From Tetraselmis striata (lineage: Eukaryota; Chlorophyta; Chlorodendrophyceae; Chlorodendrales; Chlorodendraceae): a DNA stretch of 64,000 nt. The position numbers and the translations under genes are program-made. Under the pieces are notes generated by a model. It did no database searches. It was not told the DNA's origin and saw nothing but the letters and a program-made list of their open reading frames with translations. Location of the stretch: NCBI GenBank assembly GCA_006384855.1, contig VCJN01001372.1:160150-224149 (forward strand), given 5' to 3'. Each line of letters begins with the position of its first letter. Position 1 is the first letter of the stretch. Of this stretch, positions 36,622 through 48,203 are shown in pieces.

Positions 36622-36911
36622 ATGGCGGACGATGACCTTTCCTTCGACTTCGAGGACAAGCTGGATGCGCCGGCGCTGCCCACCGCCGTTATGGACCCCA
36701 GCATGTCGGTGCGTGCCCCCCTCCCCTCTCAACTCCACGCCCTCCGCCTCCCCGAACACCCCACCCGACCCCCAGCGGAGCTGACACCGCACCGCCAACC
36801 AACGGGATGGCCTTTAGGGTATGCCCGCGCACCAGGCGCCCAACGTCGGAGGCAGTGGCGCGCAGGTTACCGCCGGCAACAAGAAGAACTTCCGGCAGGT
36901 GCGCCCCCTCC

Positions 36912-36942
<31 letters not shown>

Positions 36943-38203
36943 AATCCCCACCTGCGCCCCAGCTACCCCGTTGACAGGCACAATGTCAATTGTCTTTTTT
37001 GATTTTAAATTCTCCTTTCTTTCGTCTGACGAGCCCCTACTATGTCATTCCATCCCCCACCAGACGGTCTGTACCTACTGGCTGCGCAACCTCTGCATGA
37101 AGGTGAGCCACGCGCGCGACACATCCCTGCCTGCGCCATCTCGCTTCCCTTGCCAGCGATCCTCCACCCCCCCCCCCCCCCCCCCCCCCCCCCACCCCCT
37201 TCACCTTTACCTGTGCCATGCTGCCGCGCCGACAGGGCGACAGCTGCGGCTTCCTGCACCAGTTTGACCCCACGCGGATGCCGGTCTGCCGCGCACTGCT
37301 CAAATACGGCGCATGCAAGGTGCTGCCCTCCCCTTCCCTGATCCCTCAACGCCCCCCCCCCCCCCCCCCCCCCCAACACACACACATTACCAAGACCTAA
37401 CCAAGCCCTACTGAGCCCCGCTTTTCCTCCACATGCCGCCCCGGCAGGAGGCGGACTGCCCCTTCAAGCACTCGTACGATGACATCAAGGAGTGCAACAT
37501 GTACCGCTTGGGCTTTTGCATCTTCGGCCCCGTGTGCCGCTACAAGCACACATCCCTCCCAGGTGCGACAGCCGCCGCGCCTAACCCCCCCCCCCCCCCC
37601 CCCCCCCCGCGCGCATCGCCAATCCGTACCTTCAAACCTAACCACAAGCGCAGCTGGTCCCCTAATGAGGCCGTGCACCGGGTGGCAGGGCCGCCGCCGG
37701 ATCCGACCACCTTTGAGGCCGCCAAGCCGAAGGACTTCCGGAACATCAACGCCGTCGTCAACGCGGTCAACGCAAACATCGCGGCGGGGGAGGGCGCGCG
37801 CTTCAACGAGCGGCGCGGCGGGCGCGGCGGCGGGCGGGGCGGACGCGGCCGGGGCCGCGGCGGCGACTTTCACGGCGGCCGCGGTGGTGACTTTCATGGC
37901 GGCCGCGGTGGCGGCGGCGGCGACTTTCACGGTGGTGGCCGCGGTGGTGACTTTCATGGCGGCCGCGGTGGCGGCGGCGGCGATTTTCACGGCGGCCGCG
38001 GCGGCTTTGGCGGCCCGCCGCCCGGCGGCTTTGGCGCCCCCCCGCCCGGTGGCCTGCCCCCGGGGGCCTATGGCGGCGGCCCCCCTGGGGGTTTCCCCCC
38101 CGGCGGCTTCCCACCGCCCGGCGGGCCTCCGCCAGTCGGGCCCCCCGCCGGCTTCCCCCCCGGCGGCTTCTCGTCCATCCCTGTCGCCGACAGCAGCCGA
38201 TAG
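36622..38203 (+). CDS. CPSF30: CPSF30 (YTH1-type) cleavage and polyadenylation factor, CCCH zinc fingers
   Basis: CPSF30 is the zinc-finger subunit of the CPSF complex that helps recognise the poly(A) signal in pre-mRNA. Six exons: 36622-36708, 36818-36898, 37064-37102, 37236-37319, 37448-37562, 37689-38203; all donors are GT, phases close, 306 residues. Three CCCH fingers follow a short acidic N terminus (MADDDLSFDFEDKLD): CTYWLRNLCMKGDSCGFLH, CRALLKYGACKEADCPFKH and CNMYRLGFCIFGPVCRYKH. After PGPPPDPTTFEAAKP, the C terminus is an RGG-box region with repeated GGRGGDFHGG-type units, then Pro/Gly-rich sequence. Metazoan and yeast forms have five fingers; this shorter three-finger layout is like plants, without the plant long form YTH domain. 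The last acceptor was chosen because only it joins the phase-1 donor in frame. Introns carry sense-strand C runs. Confidence 0.93.
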
Positions 38204-39417
38204 CAACGAGGGCCCACACACAGCAAGAGCCCCACCACGGCTGTACAAGGGAGGTGCGCTCCGGGCAGCGTGCGCCGTGGGACAGCGCATGCGTGCGGGG
38301 AGGGGTTGTTGGAGCGAGAGCGAGGGGAATGAGACACTCTGGCGGGTGGCACCGCACGGGAGGAGTAGCCTCTTGCGCAGCGAGGGGGGGGTGGCTGACC
38401 AAGCTTTGAAGGGTTAACATGGCAACATGGTGGCGGCGATCTGCTTTGCGGGGCGCACCCCCCCTGGCGGTGGTTCTCCACATACGCGGGGATGCTTCCC
38501 CGAGCAACGGGCGTTGACCACCCAGACTATTATACGCGAGGATGCGAGATCGGCAATACTAGACATTGTAGCGGGTCAGACCAAATAGGGGAGAACTTGT
38601 GTGCCGCGAGGTCGGGCACTTGATCGTACGGCCCATCACGGGTGACTCTTTCACCCAGATCCAGATGTTCTCGATACGATGCGTGTAACATTGGCCGGCA
38701 GGCGGACTGCATCACATGGCAAAGATCTCAAAGAGTCTTGTACCCAAGCCGGGATCATGCAAGCAAAGGCAGCCACAATTCCACCGGGAGAAATATAAAT
38801 TAAGGCAATATCATAGCAGCACTACAAAGCATGAGGCGGGGAAGGGGGAAAGTCCGGGGGTAAGGGGGGGCGGGGGGGGGGTTGGCACTGCTTGTGGGAT
38901 TGCCCCATAACCCCCGGATAGGGGGGGCACTCAAAGGTGCCCAGTGAGAGATATGCACCGGTTGTCTGTTTTGGTTTGGAGTCAGCAGTTTCAATTGGTG
39001 CAACGCCAACAGCGCCATGGAGCGAAGGCACCGTGGCTCTATTTGTCGTAGCTTTGTCTCGAACCAGCCCCTAATAACACAGTTGTCTCCACCCATATCA
39101 CACTTGGCACCCTCTACGTGTTGCTGTTCTAGCTAGCTGGCTGGCTATGGCGGCACGCTCCCGATTATTGTTTTAATGCTGCAAGTACCCCGGCTCCAAC
39201 TCACCTGTAAGCAAACTAAGCACCCATCCATTATAAGCCTCACATTGGACTCGCTGTTAAAAACCTGCGAGAACGTTCCCTGTTTCAGACCCCTGTATCA
39301 GTTCCAATACTGCTTCGCCTACATTTGACCTCGGGCAGCCAGGGTGTGTTGCTTATCGCAACAAGGTTATCATCACCGTGCCGGCACCCGTAGCCCGTCT
39401 AATCTCCCGTAATTGTT

Positions 39418-39600
39418 ATTCACGGGTCACGGGTCGGAAAAATAAGGAATTGTTTTGCAGCAACGAGTCGGATGATCCGTGTAACATTCGCGATGCGTCC
39501 CGGTATATATTTCCAGAGAAATGCAGTTTTTCGCGCCTCTCGCGGGCCCGGGGGGGGGGGGGGGGGGGGCTAAAAACAATAACATATCGTGAACCCAAAA
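39418..39600 (-). repeat. Dispersed AT-rich repeat with internal C tract, copy 2
   Basis: Reverse strand reads TTTTTAGCCCCCC, GAGAAA-like, GGAAATATATACC, GACTCGTTGCTGCAAAACAA and TTTTTCCGACCCGTGA, matching the copies at 53.5 and 61.5 kb. Confidence 0.65.
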
Positions 39601-40151
39601 ATGGTTACGGTATATACCGATGATTTCAGCCACACTTAGCCACCCATGTACATACAGCCCTGGTCCGGATAGAGACCCCCCACCCCCCCTTATACTCATA
39701 CATGCGGAGTGTAATCCAGCAGGATCCCAGCCGTCGTGGTCGGTAGTGAAAGTGTGCTCATAGCACGACCTGGGTTTCGTTGGGCCTTCTCACTATGCTA
39801 CGGGCAACACCGCCGCGTACAACAGTAGGCTGTCGCATGTGACAATGGAGCAGCTGGGTTCGCAGTTGGGGAGCACTGTCCAATAATGCATGCAGGGAAT
39901 GCAGCGTGTGTCAGGCGGCCAGGGAGGTAGGCGGCACAGAAACCCCCCTCCCCCCCCCAGCCAATCAGAGCGTCTCATGCAGATGTGTCATGCATTTTTC
40001 GGAGGCGATGCCGTAGCTACCCTTAATGCAAGCATGCTTGCGCTGCCTGAGGCACAGCCGTGCAGGTACGGCTGCATGTTCAGTCCGCAGGAGATCGTCC
40101 TCTCAATGGGCGACTTGGGAGAGGGGGGTTGGAAAAGCGTAACATTGGCGC

Positions 40152-40156
40152 TTACA
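40152..40156 (-). promoter_or_regulatory. Putative TGTAA poly(A) signal
   Basis: TGTAA on the minus strand, ~185 nt past the stop of the destruction-box gene. TGTAA is the common chlorophyte poly(A) signal. Confidence 0.4.
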
Positions 40157-40340
40157 AACGAGGGCTGTGCTGCATTGGGCACAGCGCACATTGTACAGGA
40201 CACGAACGCGCGCCTCACTGGGCCACGCTGCTACGGCTTGCCCGGCCAACCACGGGAGGTGGATGTCCCGGGAGTTGATAGGAAGAGGGAGGGAGGGGGG
40301 CCGCCGGGGGGGGGGGGGGGGGGGATCTTGTTCGGGGCAG

Positions 40341-43278
40341 TCAATACTTCCAGCCTGCGCGGGAGTCCATGTGCCGCAGGATGGAGAAGGCGCCCTGCAT
40401 CGTGGTTCCAAAGCCCCAGGTGCGCTGCCCGGCTGGGGACAGGATCGCGCCTGCCTTGTCCGGCACCTCCGCAAGCGCCGCCAGCAGGCTGGACTCCTGC
40501 CGCGTCCTGCACACCCACTCATTGTGCTCAGAATAACACGCAACTCGCCCCATCCGCATCATTTCAATCATTCCTGCACTTTAAAAGCATTTGCGTACAA
40601 ACCGGTTGTGACAATGCCAGCCGAAGGATAGAAATACACCTGCATTGTTTGGTTTCTGGGGCTCGGAGGTGGGGAAATTGGGGGTCTCACTCGGCATTTG
40701 GGTTGTTCACAGCGTTGGTGATGTCGCCAAGAGGCCGGCGCATGCCGCCAATTGGCAGAATCGACCTGTGCATCGGCAGGCAGGGGGTCTGCCGGGGCGC
40801 CGGCTCCTCCGCCAGCGCGGCAAGCAGCGACCCCATGGGGGCAGGCATGGCGCTGGCCTCCTTCCGTACCGCCGCCACCGCCACCTTGCCGGCGGGCGCG
40901 GGGCCAGATTTGGACCGCTTGGCCTTGGTCGGCCGGTTCTCAGACCCCGAGCGCTCCCGTGCGCGCTTGGCAGTTGCCGGCTTCGCGTTGCTGATGGCCG
41001 CGTTGCTCTCGACGGCAGGCAGGGCCGCCAGCGCAGGCCGCGGCTGCGCGAGCGCATCTCCTGCGGGCTTGCTGGAATTGGGCGCCGGCAGAGCGGCCTC
41101 AGGCGTCGCCATAGGCGCTTTCACCACCGCCGACGATACCTTCGTCCCCTTCACAGGCGCAGCGACGATGGCTTTCTTCTGCACATGTGCCCTTGCCGGG
41201 ACCGACGCGCCGGCGGGCGACAAACCGGGCTGCTTGGCCTTGGGCGGCCGGTTCTCGGCTGCCGAACGCTCGGGAGCCGGCGTATCGGCGGCGACCGGCT
41301 TTACGATAAGGTCGCCTCGGGCGGCAGGCGGGTTGACCGCTGTGGAGCGCTGTTCGAGGGTGACGGTTGCAGGCTCGGTGGAGTGAGCCGTCGGCGGAGC
41401 GGCCCCAGCGACCGACGACCCAGGAGCAACAACTCCCTCCATCGAAACCGTCGTCGTATATTCCGCAGGCACAGCGGCGGCAACTCCCGGCGGAGCCGCC
41501 ACGATCTGCGCCACCTTCTTCGCAGGCGCGACGGCGAGGTTCTTAGCCTTGAGCGGCTTGCTCTCGGCCACCGGGTGCCCCGTCGCGGGCTTGGCTGCTA
41601 CTGACGTCACGACAGCATTGCTGCCGGTGGTCGGTGGAGTAATCCCTGGTGCCAGCTCCCGGAGACTCTTGCCTCCTGCGGGGGACGCCGCCGACGTCGA
41701 CTTGGGTGTTCTCTCCGACGGCATCGCGCCCGGCGAAGCACGCCGTTCCTGGGTGGGCTTACTGCATGTCGACGCATGCGACGGCTTGTGCGGCGCGCTC
41801 ATGGACTGCTCCGTCGAGGGCGGCGAGGCAGCCGCCTGCGGCTTGCCACTCAACCCCTCGCCGGGGGTGCCTGCCGCACGGGGCGGCTTGAATTGTTGAA
41901 AGGCTGCGACACGAGCAATCTCGGGCTTCGACGCCGGCTTGCGCCCCTCGTCGGCAGCTACCGCCTTATCCCTTGGGCCGCCCATTCCCGGCGCGCCTAT
42001 CCAGCGACACAACCATACAACAGCAGACCGTTCTCAGCATTGGCCGATGCCTCATTGACAGACAACTCGCCAGAAACCGAAAACGCAGAAACGCGATGCA
42101 CGTAATTTCGCTTTTATATACTCAGGTATCTGCACGCTTGTCGAGATGGCGTAAATAATGCGTTACGATTTTCGACATCTTTCCGAGGAACGGGATTATG
42201 GCGTTCCGACAAAGCAGCGCAAACATGTGAACAGTTGGGCGCTGGCAGGTGAAGCAGGGGTGGAGGTTGAGAAGTGCCACCACTGCCACTGCGATATACC
42301 CGCTGCCTTATTTACTGATTTAGCCACCCTGATAACCAGGTGGAATTGTAGTAGAGCCACAGCGCCAGGGGGCTGACACTGTGGAGGGGGTCGCTGGACT
42401 GGCTGCTTGAGACGGCGACGCAGCGGAGGCCTGGCGGCTGGCACAGTGCGTCTCACCTGGCTGGGCGCCCTTGGGGGCGGCGGCACTGTCCACTACCCGG
42501 CTGCGTGGCGCCTCCCGGGCCTTGGCGCCCGTTGCAGAAGCTTCTGCACCGCACACGCCCCCGCGCGCCGTCAGCCCCTCTTACTGACGCACCCCCGTGT
42601 GCCTCCCCCAACGCACCATGCCTCTTGGATCCAAGCCCGCAGGCTGAGGCACCCCACCCAACATCACCTGTCGGGGCAGGCTTTGCAGGTGCCGTCACAG
42701 CCGGAGCTGCTGGGGCGGGGGCTTCAGTCTCGTGCCGCGCCTTCTTGGAGACCACCTGCTGCGATGGAGGCCGCCGAGGTTGGGTTCAAGGAGTCAGGGA
42801 GGGGCGCTCCGGCCCCGGGGGGGTGGGGCGGGGAGTGGTTTCATGGCGATTGCGGGGAGGTGACACGAGGCAGAGGGGTGAAAGGGGGCGAAGAAAAAGA
42901 TAGGGTGTTATTTTGTCATTTTGAGGTGTGCATAGGTGGTTTTTGTGTGTTGGGGGGAGCGGGTTGGGGGGGGGGGGGGGGGGGGGGGGGATGGAGGGAA
43001 ATGAGTGTCCACGCACCTCAGGCGGCGGCGCCGTAGCAGGGCCGCCCTCCGCCTTCTGCATGGGGGATGCGGGCTTGCGCTTGGCGGCCACGGTGCTGCC
43101 CCCTAGTGACAGCTTCCGCGGCATCAGAGATGCCTTGATGGAGCGGCCAGTGGGTATCACCTGCTGACGCAGAGCACAAAAATATTGGGCGAGCGTCGAC
43201 TCGTAAATCATTTTCCCCGGGGGGAGGCTGCGTGCGCGCGTGCGCGTGTGTGTGTCTGTGCGTGTGTGCGCGCGCGAG

Positions 43279-43310
<32 letters not shown>

Positions 43311-44253
43311 CTGGGCAGTGTGAGGCGTAACCATAGACACGCCGGGCGTGATTGCGGGGTGGAACGACCTCGCAACCGACACCGGCGCCTCCGAGGGCGG
43401 CGAGGCGCTGTCGGTGGTGGTGGTGCTGAAAGGCGTGGGCGGTGGCGGGAGGCGGCCCGCCTCGCCGGGACGGAGCGGCGTCACCGAGACGGCAGCGACG
43501 TCCAGGGGGTGCTCAGCCGTCGGCTTGGACGGACCTGCCTTGCTCTGGGAGGCGGCGGTCCGAGACAGCCCGTTAGCGCGGCGCTCGGCTCCTCTCGACA
43601 ACCCCGCCAGGCCGGCTTCCCTCGAGCGAGAAGCAGCCCCAACCAAGAGAGCCATTGCAGCGCCCCCCCCCCCCCCCCCCCCCCCCCCCACCTTCGCTTC
43701 TTGACCGACTGCTTGGTGGCGGTAGTGGCAGATTAGGCGCACCTTCTTGCTCGATTTGGGTGGAGGCGGTTTGGGCCACCGGGTCATCTGCTGGTAGTGC
43801 TCCACCTAGCAGCACGAGGGATTCAGTATCGGCGGCACTGCGGGGCTGCGAATGTGTTTGGCGACTGCGAGTGATTCATATTTGCGAGGAAGTTGGCTGG
43901 GCGGAGTGGAGCGCACCCTCTCGAAGTCGTGCAGGGACTTGCTTCCCGGGGGGTGCGTCTCGCATTTCTGCAACGTGGCGGGGGCAGCACATGCCAGAGC
44001 TGAGAGCACTAGCGGATAAATGTCGCGCCGCGCCGCGCAGAGGTCGCGGGGGGGGGGGGGGGTGAATATATTTGCCCGCGATAGCAACAGTGAGTGGGTG
44101 TGCGAGAACTGGAGTCGGATGCACAGGCGGCCCGCCGCCGGGGATGGTGCGGGAGGGGGCGGGCAGTCGACGTCGAGGGACGGGCGGGCGCACCTTGTCC
44201 CACGTCCAGGGCGCTAGGCTCTGCAGCTCCTTTAGCATCCGCGCGTTAACCAT
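40341..44253 (-). CDS. Basic Ala/Pro/Lys-rich protein with APC/C destruction box
   Basis: Nine exons in transcript order: 44253-44194, 43805-43743, 43708-43692 (17 nt), 43620-43311, 43160-43017, 42755-42668, 42543-42457, 41996-40691, 40506-40341. All donors are GT, phases close, 746 residues. The N terminus (MVNARMLKELQSLAPWTWDK, then HYQQMTRWPKPPPPKSSKK) is the most ordered part; the middle is low-complexity. Near residues 676-684 lies RRPLGDITN, a perfect destruction box (R-x-x-L-x-x-I-x-N), the mark of proteins degraded by APC/C in mitosis or G1. Three imperfect internal modules share S/E-x-x-P-x-KAK followed by a PA-rich stretch (ENRPPKAK, ENRPTKAK, AESKPLKAK). SLLAALAE occurs on both sides of the last intron. 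I recognise no family; a chromatin or mitotic role is inference from charge and the destruction box. The 17 nt exon (SVKKR) is the least certain join. Confidence 0.7.
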
Positions 44254-46843
44254 CCTTCCGACGGCCGGCGAGCGGCCTGGTAGCGCGGGACGTTGGGCCG
44301 TGACGGGTGGGGTTGTGAGTGGAGGTGCTGAGAGTGCGCGCTTCTGTCGCGACACATACCACTGCAGGTACTGCATCTATGTACGCAAATACAAACGGGG
44401 TCGCGGTGTACGCAGGTACCAACTACAGCCATCAGGCCGTCAGGCGACGCCCTCCTGCTGGATCCCCTTCCCCACAAGGACCGAAAAGGCTCGCCTTCAA
44501 GGTATCCCACCAACACGGCAGCTGTGCCGGGCAGAGAAAACACCGTTGCGTTCTCCTTCCCGGTATAACCCGGGTCTAAGGCTCCGGCGCGCGAGGCACG
44601 GAAGGGCAAGGTCGCAACGAGCAGCCGGCGGGTTTGCCGCGGGATTAAGGGGGTGAAATGGCCGGTGAAACGAGACGCCCGGCCGGACGCTGCCGACGAG
44701 ACCGTGGCGAGGAGCGGGGCGCGGGGCAGTGCCGTACCTACGGTCTTCCCTGCGCAGTCACCCTGACAGAGTGTGTTTTTCCTGGTGCCCGCGTGCGGGA
44801 CGATGTGCGTCGGGCGGGGGTCACAGGGCGCGAGCGGTCAGCTATTTTTGGCTCTTAGAGGCAGAGGCGGCGTGGCGCTGGTCGTCTGACCGAAGACGCC
44901 AGAAGCCCAGAAGCAGCAGCGCACACACACACAGACGCAGCAGTGGCAAGTCGACAGCTCCGCGGTAGAGATTCAAGATTTTGAATTTGTGTCAGTGGAC
45001 CCTCGTATGCGCGTGGACGGACGACGTGAGAGCAGGCCTAGTCTGTTACGCTCTCAAAATACATACGAGGATATTCAAATTCCTGTATATTTCAACAGTA
45101 CCTCGTACCGCCCGGGACCCTCAGGATTTCCGGTGTCGAATGTATGACTAGGGTATCCCAGGGTACCGGTACTCGCAGATGCCCTGAACCAGAGCAGTGT
45201 GCCCGGAAATCCTGCTCAAAATGGAGCCGCGCGCAGCATCCGCAGTGCCGCAGTGCCGCACTGCTCACCCATCACGATGGGATCGTCATAGCGATGCTAC
45301 TACTGCTAGCTACTTAATAAATAATAAAGCTGTAAATATATTGACAATTCATAATAACAATCAGAACACAATCTCCTACATCATTATGCAGTAGCGACTA
45401 AGTGTTGTATGTAACCCTCTACTCCCGTGAGCCATTATACGTCTTCTACAAGCAATGTTCAGCAGGTCGTATCTACGGAGGATTTACTCCTCCATGCATC
45501 GCGGGCATCAGCGCAGTTACAACATGCGTGCAGAATGAAAATGAGCCGCCAGTAAATATGATGTTTTGTGTGCTGAGTGAGTATCACCCCGACTGGCGGG
45601 GATAGTGCCCGACTCGTCAATGTACCGGGGTACAATACAATCAAGGTGCGATACAATAGGTATTAGGGTACCGTTAGTATGTAATAGTGAGGTTCCTAAT
45701 TCAGCGAGTACGCTCATGGTATCATATCTATTCATGGATGAAGTGTAGTTATTCTTCGAGTTTACATATCATTGTTGGATGTTAGTCACTAGCAGACATC
45801 CTGCCATGTATACATGCTTTATTTCCGCCTAGCAGCACTGGGTAGAAATAAAGGGATTGCTACCCGTACCTGCATGAAAAGAGGGCGGCAGCGTATCCCC
45901 ATTCCACCATTAACTCCTTCGTTGATTCGTTTCAGTCTCATCACATTCAATCTCAATGCAGATGAGGAGCCGTCTTGTCCAAGCGCTGCTGAGCCAGCCT
46001 TTTGACCGGGGTGCGCTGCGCGGGACTACTGTAAACATGTTCCTTGCGAGTGGCCGTATTATGTGCTGTTGCCCTATCAGGAAAACGATGAGCATATAGT
46101 CTGCGCACAACATCAGCAACTCAGGGACGCGGCGGATGATCCCGTACATGCATGTTCACGTTCATCATCATCCCACGCAGACGTAAGCCTGTGCACTTGC
46201 ATGTATATATATGCGGAAGTGTAATACTATGCAGTGAAACAATGTACTTGAAAGCACACTGGACATTTCTTGAGCATGCCCCCCCATCGCCCCCCCCCCC
46301 CCCCGGCGCCTCGGAGACACCACCCCTACCTCCCTTTGCCCTTAAGCCGAGTCCACCTGTGAGAGAAGGGTCAGTGGCGTTGGGCTAGTTACAATGTTAT
46401 ACGAGAGACTACGCCGTTGCGGACGGTCAGTCCCTTAGGCCACAATGAAAGGCCATTGATAGTTTGTAAAGTGGCATTACCTCACCCCGGCTCTGCACCC
46501 ATTCAATAAGCATCGCTGTTGCCCCGTCACAATGGTTGAAGGTTTCGAGGCAAACGCAACCCCGCAACCATCTTGAGGAATACATCTGGTGTGCGGAGCC
46601 TGCATAATCACCAGCACGCCCCATCCGCAGACTGAGTTACTTAGGCTGGATATACCTATATGCTATGGCTGCCGTGTGGTCCTGCATGCAATCACACAGC
46701 GTCACTGCCTGCGTGCCTGGCTGCGTGTTCATTGGCGTGAATGCAGTTACTGGCTGAGAGACATTCTACGTGTATTTTGTATACACCCCGAGAGATATAT
46801 TATACTGCGCGTTCCTCCAATTCCTAGGAATTATACACCTCTC

Positions 46844-46880
46844 GGTTGCCTCTCGATTGCCTCATCATCGAGAGGCAACC
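46844..46880. repeat. Perfect 14 bp inverted repeat
   Basis: GGTTGCCTCTCGAT at 46844-46857 pairs with ATCGAGAGGCAACC at 46867-46880 across a 9 nt loop. Confidence 0.9.
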
Positions 46881-47227
46881 AATGATGGCCTCTCAAACAT
46901 CGGCCCAACATTGTCCCAATATAGATGCACGCATGCAACGCTAAAACCCTGAAACCCATGTACACGCAGAGGGTGCCCCCACACCATGCTGAAGATCAAA
47001 TGTCCCCGGTGATCAAGTTTCAAAACATCTCCCCCTGTAAAGGACCCGTTGCAGGAGTGTGGAATCCAGAGAGCCGCAAGGGTCAATCGTGGTAGTGGCT
47101 ACGTTGTACAGCCCCGCGTCCGCTGACCCGCTGACCCGGGGACCGGCATCCGTCGACGGACGGGCAGCGAGGCGGATGGGGAACGGCTCACTTATGATAA
47201 GAACTCCTGTCACGAGCCTGAAATGGC

Positions 47228-47320
47228 GCGTGCATGCAACCTATTAGGACACTTCCTATACTTCTGCTATAGTTTTGAGTAGATTTGACCTCTGGAGAGC
47301 AGGTTCTCATCTGAATTGTT
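47228..47320 (+). repeat. Single arm of the foldback family
   Basis: GCATGCAACCTATTAGGACA, then CTTCTGCTATAG and GATTTGACCTCTGG, match the arm at 18471-18560. Confidence 0.65.
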
Positions 47321-48203
47321 CTCAGTACTCATGCCTGCACTATTGTATTCACTGATGGCGCAGGGAGACTTAGTCTACGTGTATTCCCGTCCAGAAATAC
47401 TTACCCCGCCTTCGCAATTCAGTCACTATTGATTGCCTTACACCATAACATCGGCCCAACCTGGTCTCACTGTATTTGCACGAATGCAACCCGAAAACTC
47501 TAAACCCTTAACACGCAGCAGGGAGTGCTCTGCGTAGTGTTTGCGCGTTGTCAGTTTGGGGATGGTGGTGGTATATGCATGTAAAATTGAGGTGGGAAAT
47601 GTGGTCCAAGTTTATAGCAACATATCAAAGCATGTTATTGGGCCTACTTAGTAGGCAACATGCGGAGCGACTATCTGCCGCGTTGCGCCTGCTCGCTGTA
47701 CGACCGGCACATGTTGATCGATGGGAGGTACGTCGGCCCCAGAAAAAAAACTGGCACGGTAGCGTTGACGTGCATCCATGTGCACTGGGCGGATTGATGC
47801 CGGGGTGCGCAGAATGTGGCATTGGTGGGTTCATGATGTCCACTTGGATGTACATTTACCATATTTACATATGTGCTGGGTCGGCGCTTGAGCACGGTGG
47901 TGGTGGTTTGTAACCGCCTATCGATCTTTGCCGAGCTTGCATCGTGAGGACATACAACTTTTCAACAGTCACTACAAATGAGGCGGAAACTGTGCACTCT
48001 AAAGACACATGAGTTGGGGGCCCTTGCTATTGTGGGCTGCTTTTGCCTGTTTGCTGGTCATACAAAGGGCAGCACGGTGGTTCATCTTGAGCGCTAAGCA
48101 TTGAAAACTGGATGCCGTCTTGCTTCGCAGGAGGGTGCAGTGCCTCCCTTTGCCCTGTGCGTTGGACTGACAAGTCTGAGGCCGTTGCCTGCCACATAGG
48201 GGC

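Larger units (their letters stand above)
38204..40340. other. Convergent intergenic region
   Basis: It separates two genes that converge. It holds a copy of the AT-rich dispersed repeat (39418-39600, minus) and a single foldback arm (39270-39345). A TGTAA at ~38687 is a possible CPSF30 poly(A) signal. The long plus-strand ORF crossing 39890-41386 is a shadow of the neighbour gene. Confidence 0.5.
44254..48203. other. 4 kb intergenic, repeats only
   Basis: No supported gene. It contains two related stretches at 46765-46980 and 47375-47530 (shared CTACGTGTATT, CATCGGCCCAAC, GCATGCAACGC-like), a single foldback arm (47228-47320) and a hairpin at 46844-46880. The 5' flank of the destruction-box gene (44254-45000) is GC-rich without a clear TATA box. 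Confidence 0.5.

Noticed and set aside
37397-38290. 297-residue minus-strand ORF opposite CPSF30
   Set aside because: It mirrors the Gly/Arg repeat codons of the CPSF30 last exon; a shadow.
39890-41604. Long plus-strand ORFs of 498 and 319 residues
   Set aside because: They run antisense to the spliced destruction-box gene and across a G run; composition follows the other strand.
42786-43805. 339-residue unspliced ORF over the destruction-box gene
   Set aside because: It reads through homopolymer introns as Gly and Pro runs; the spliced model fits better.
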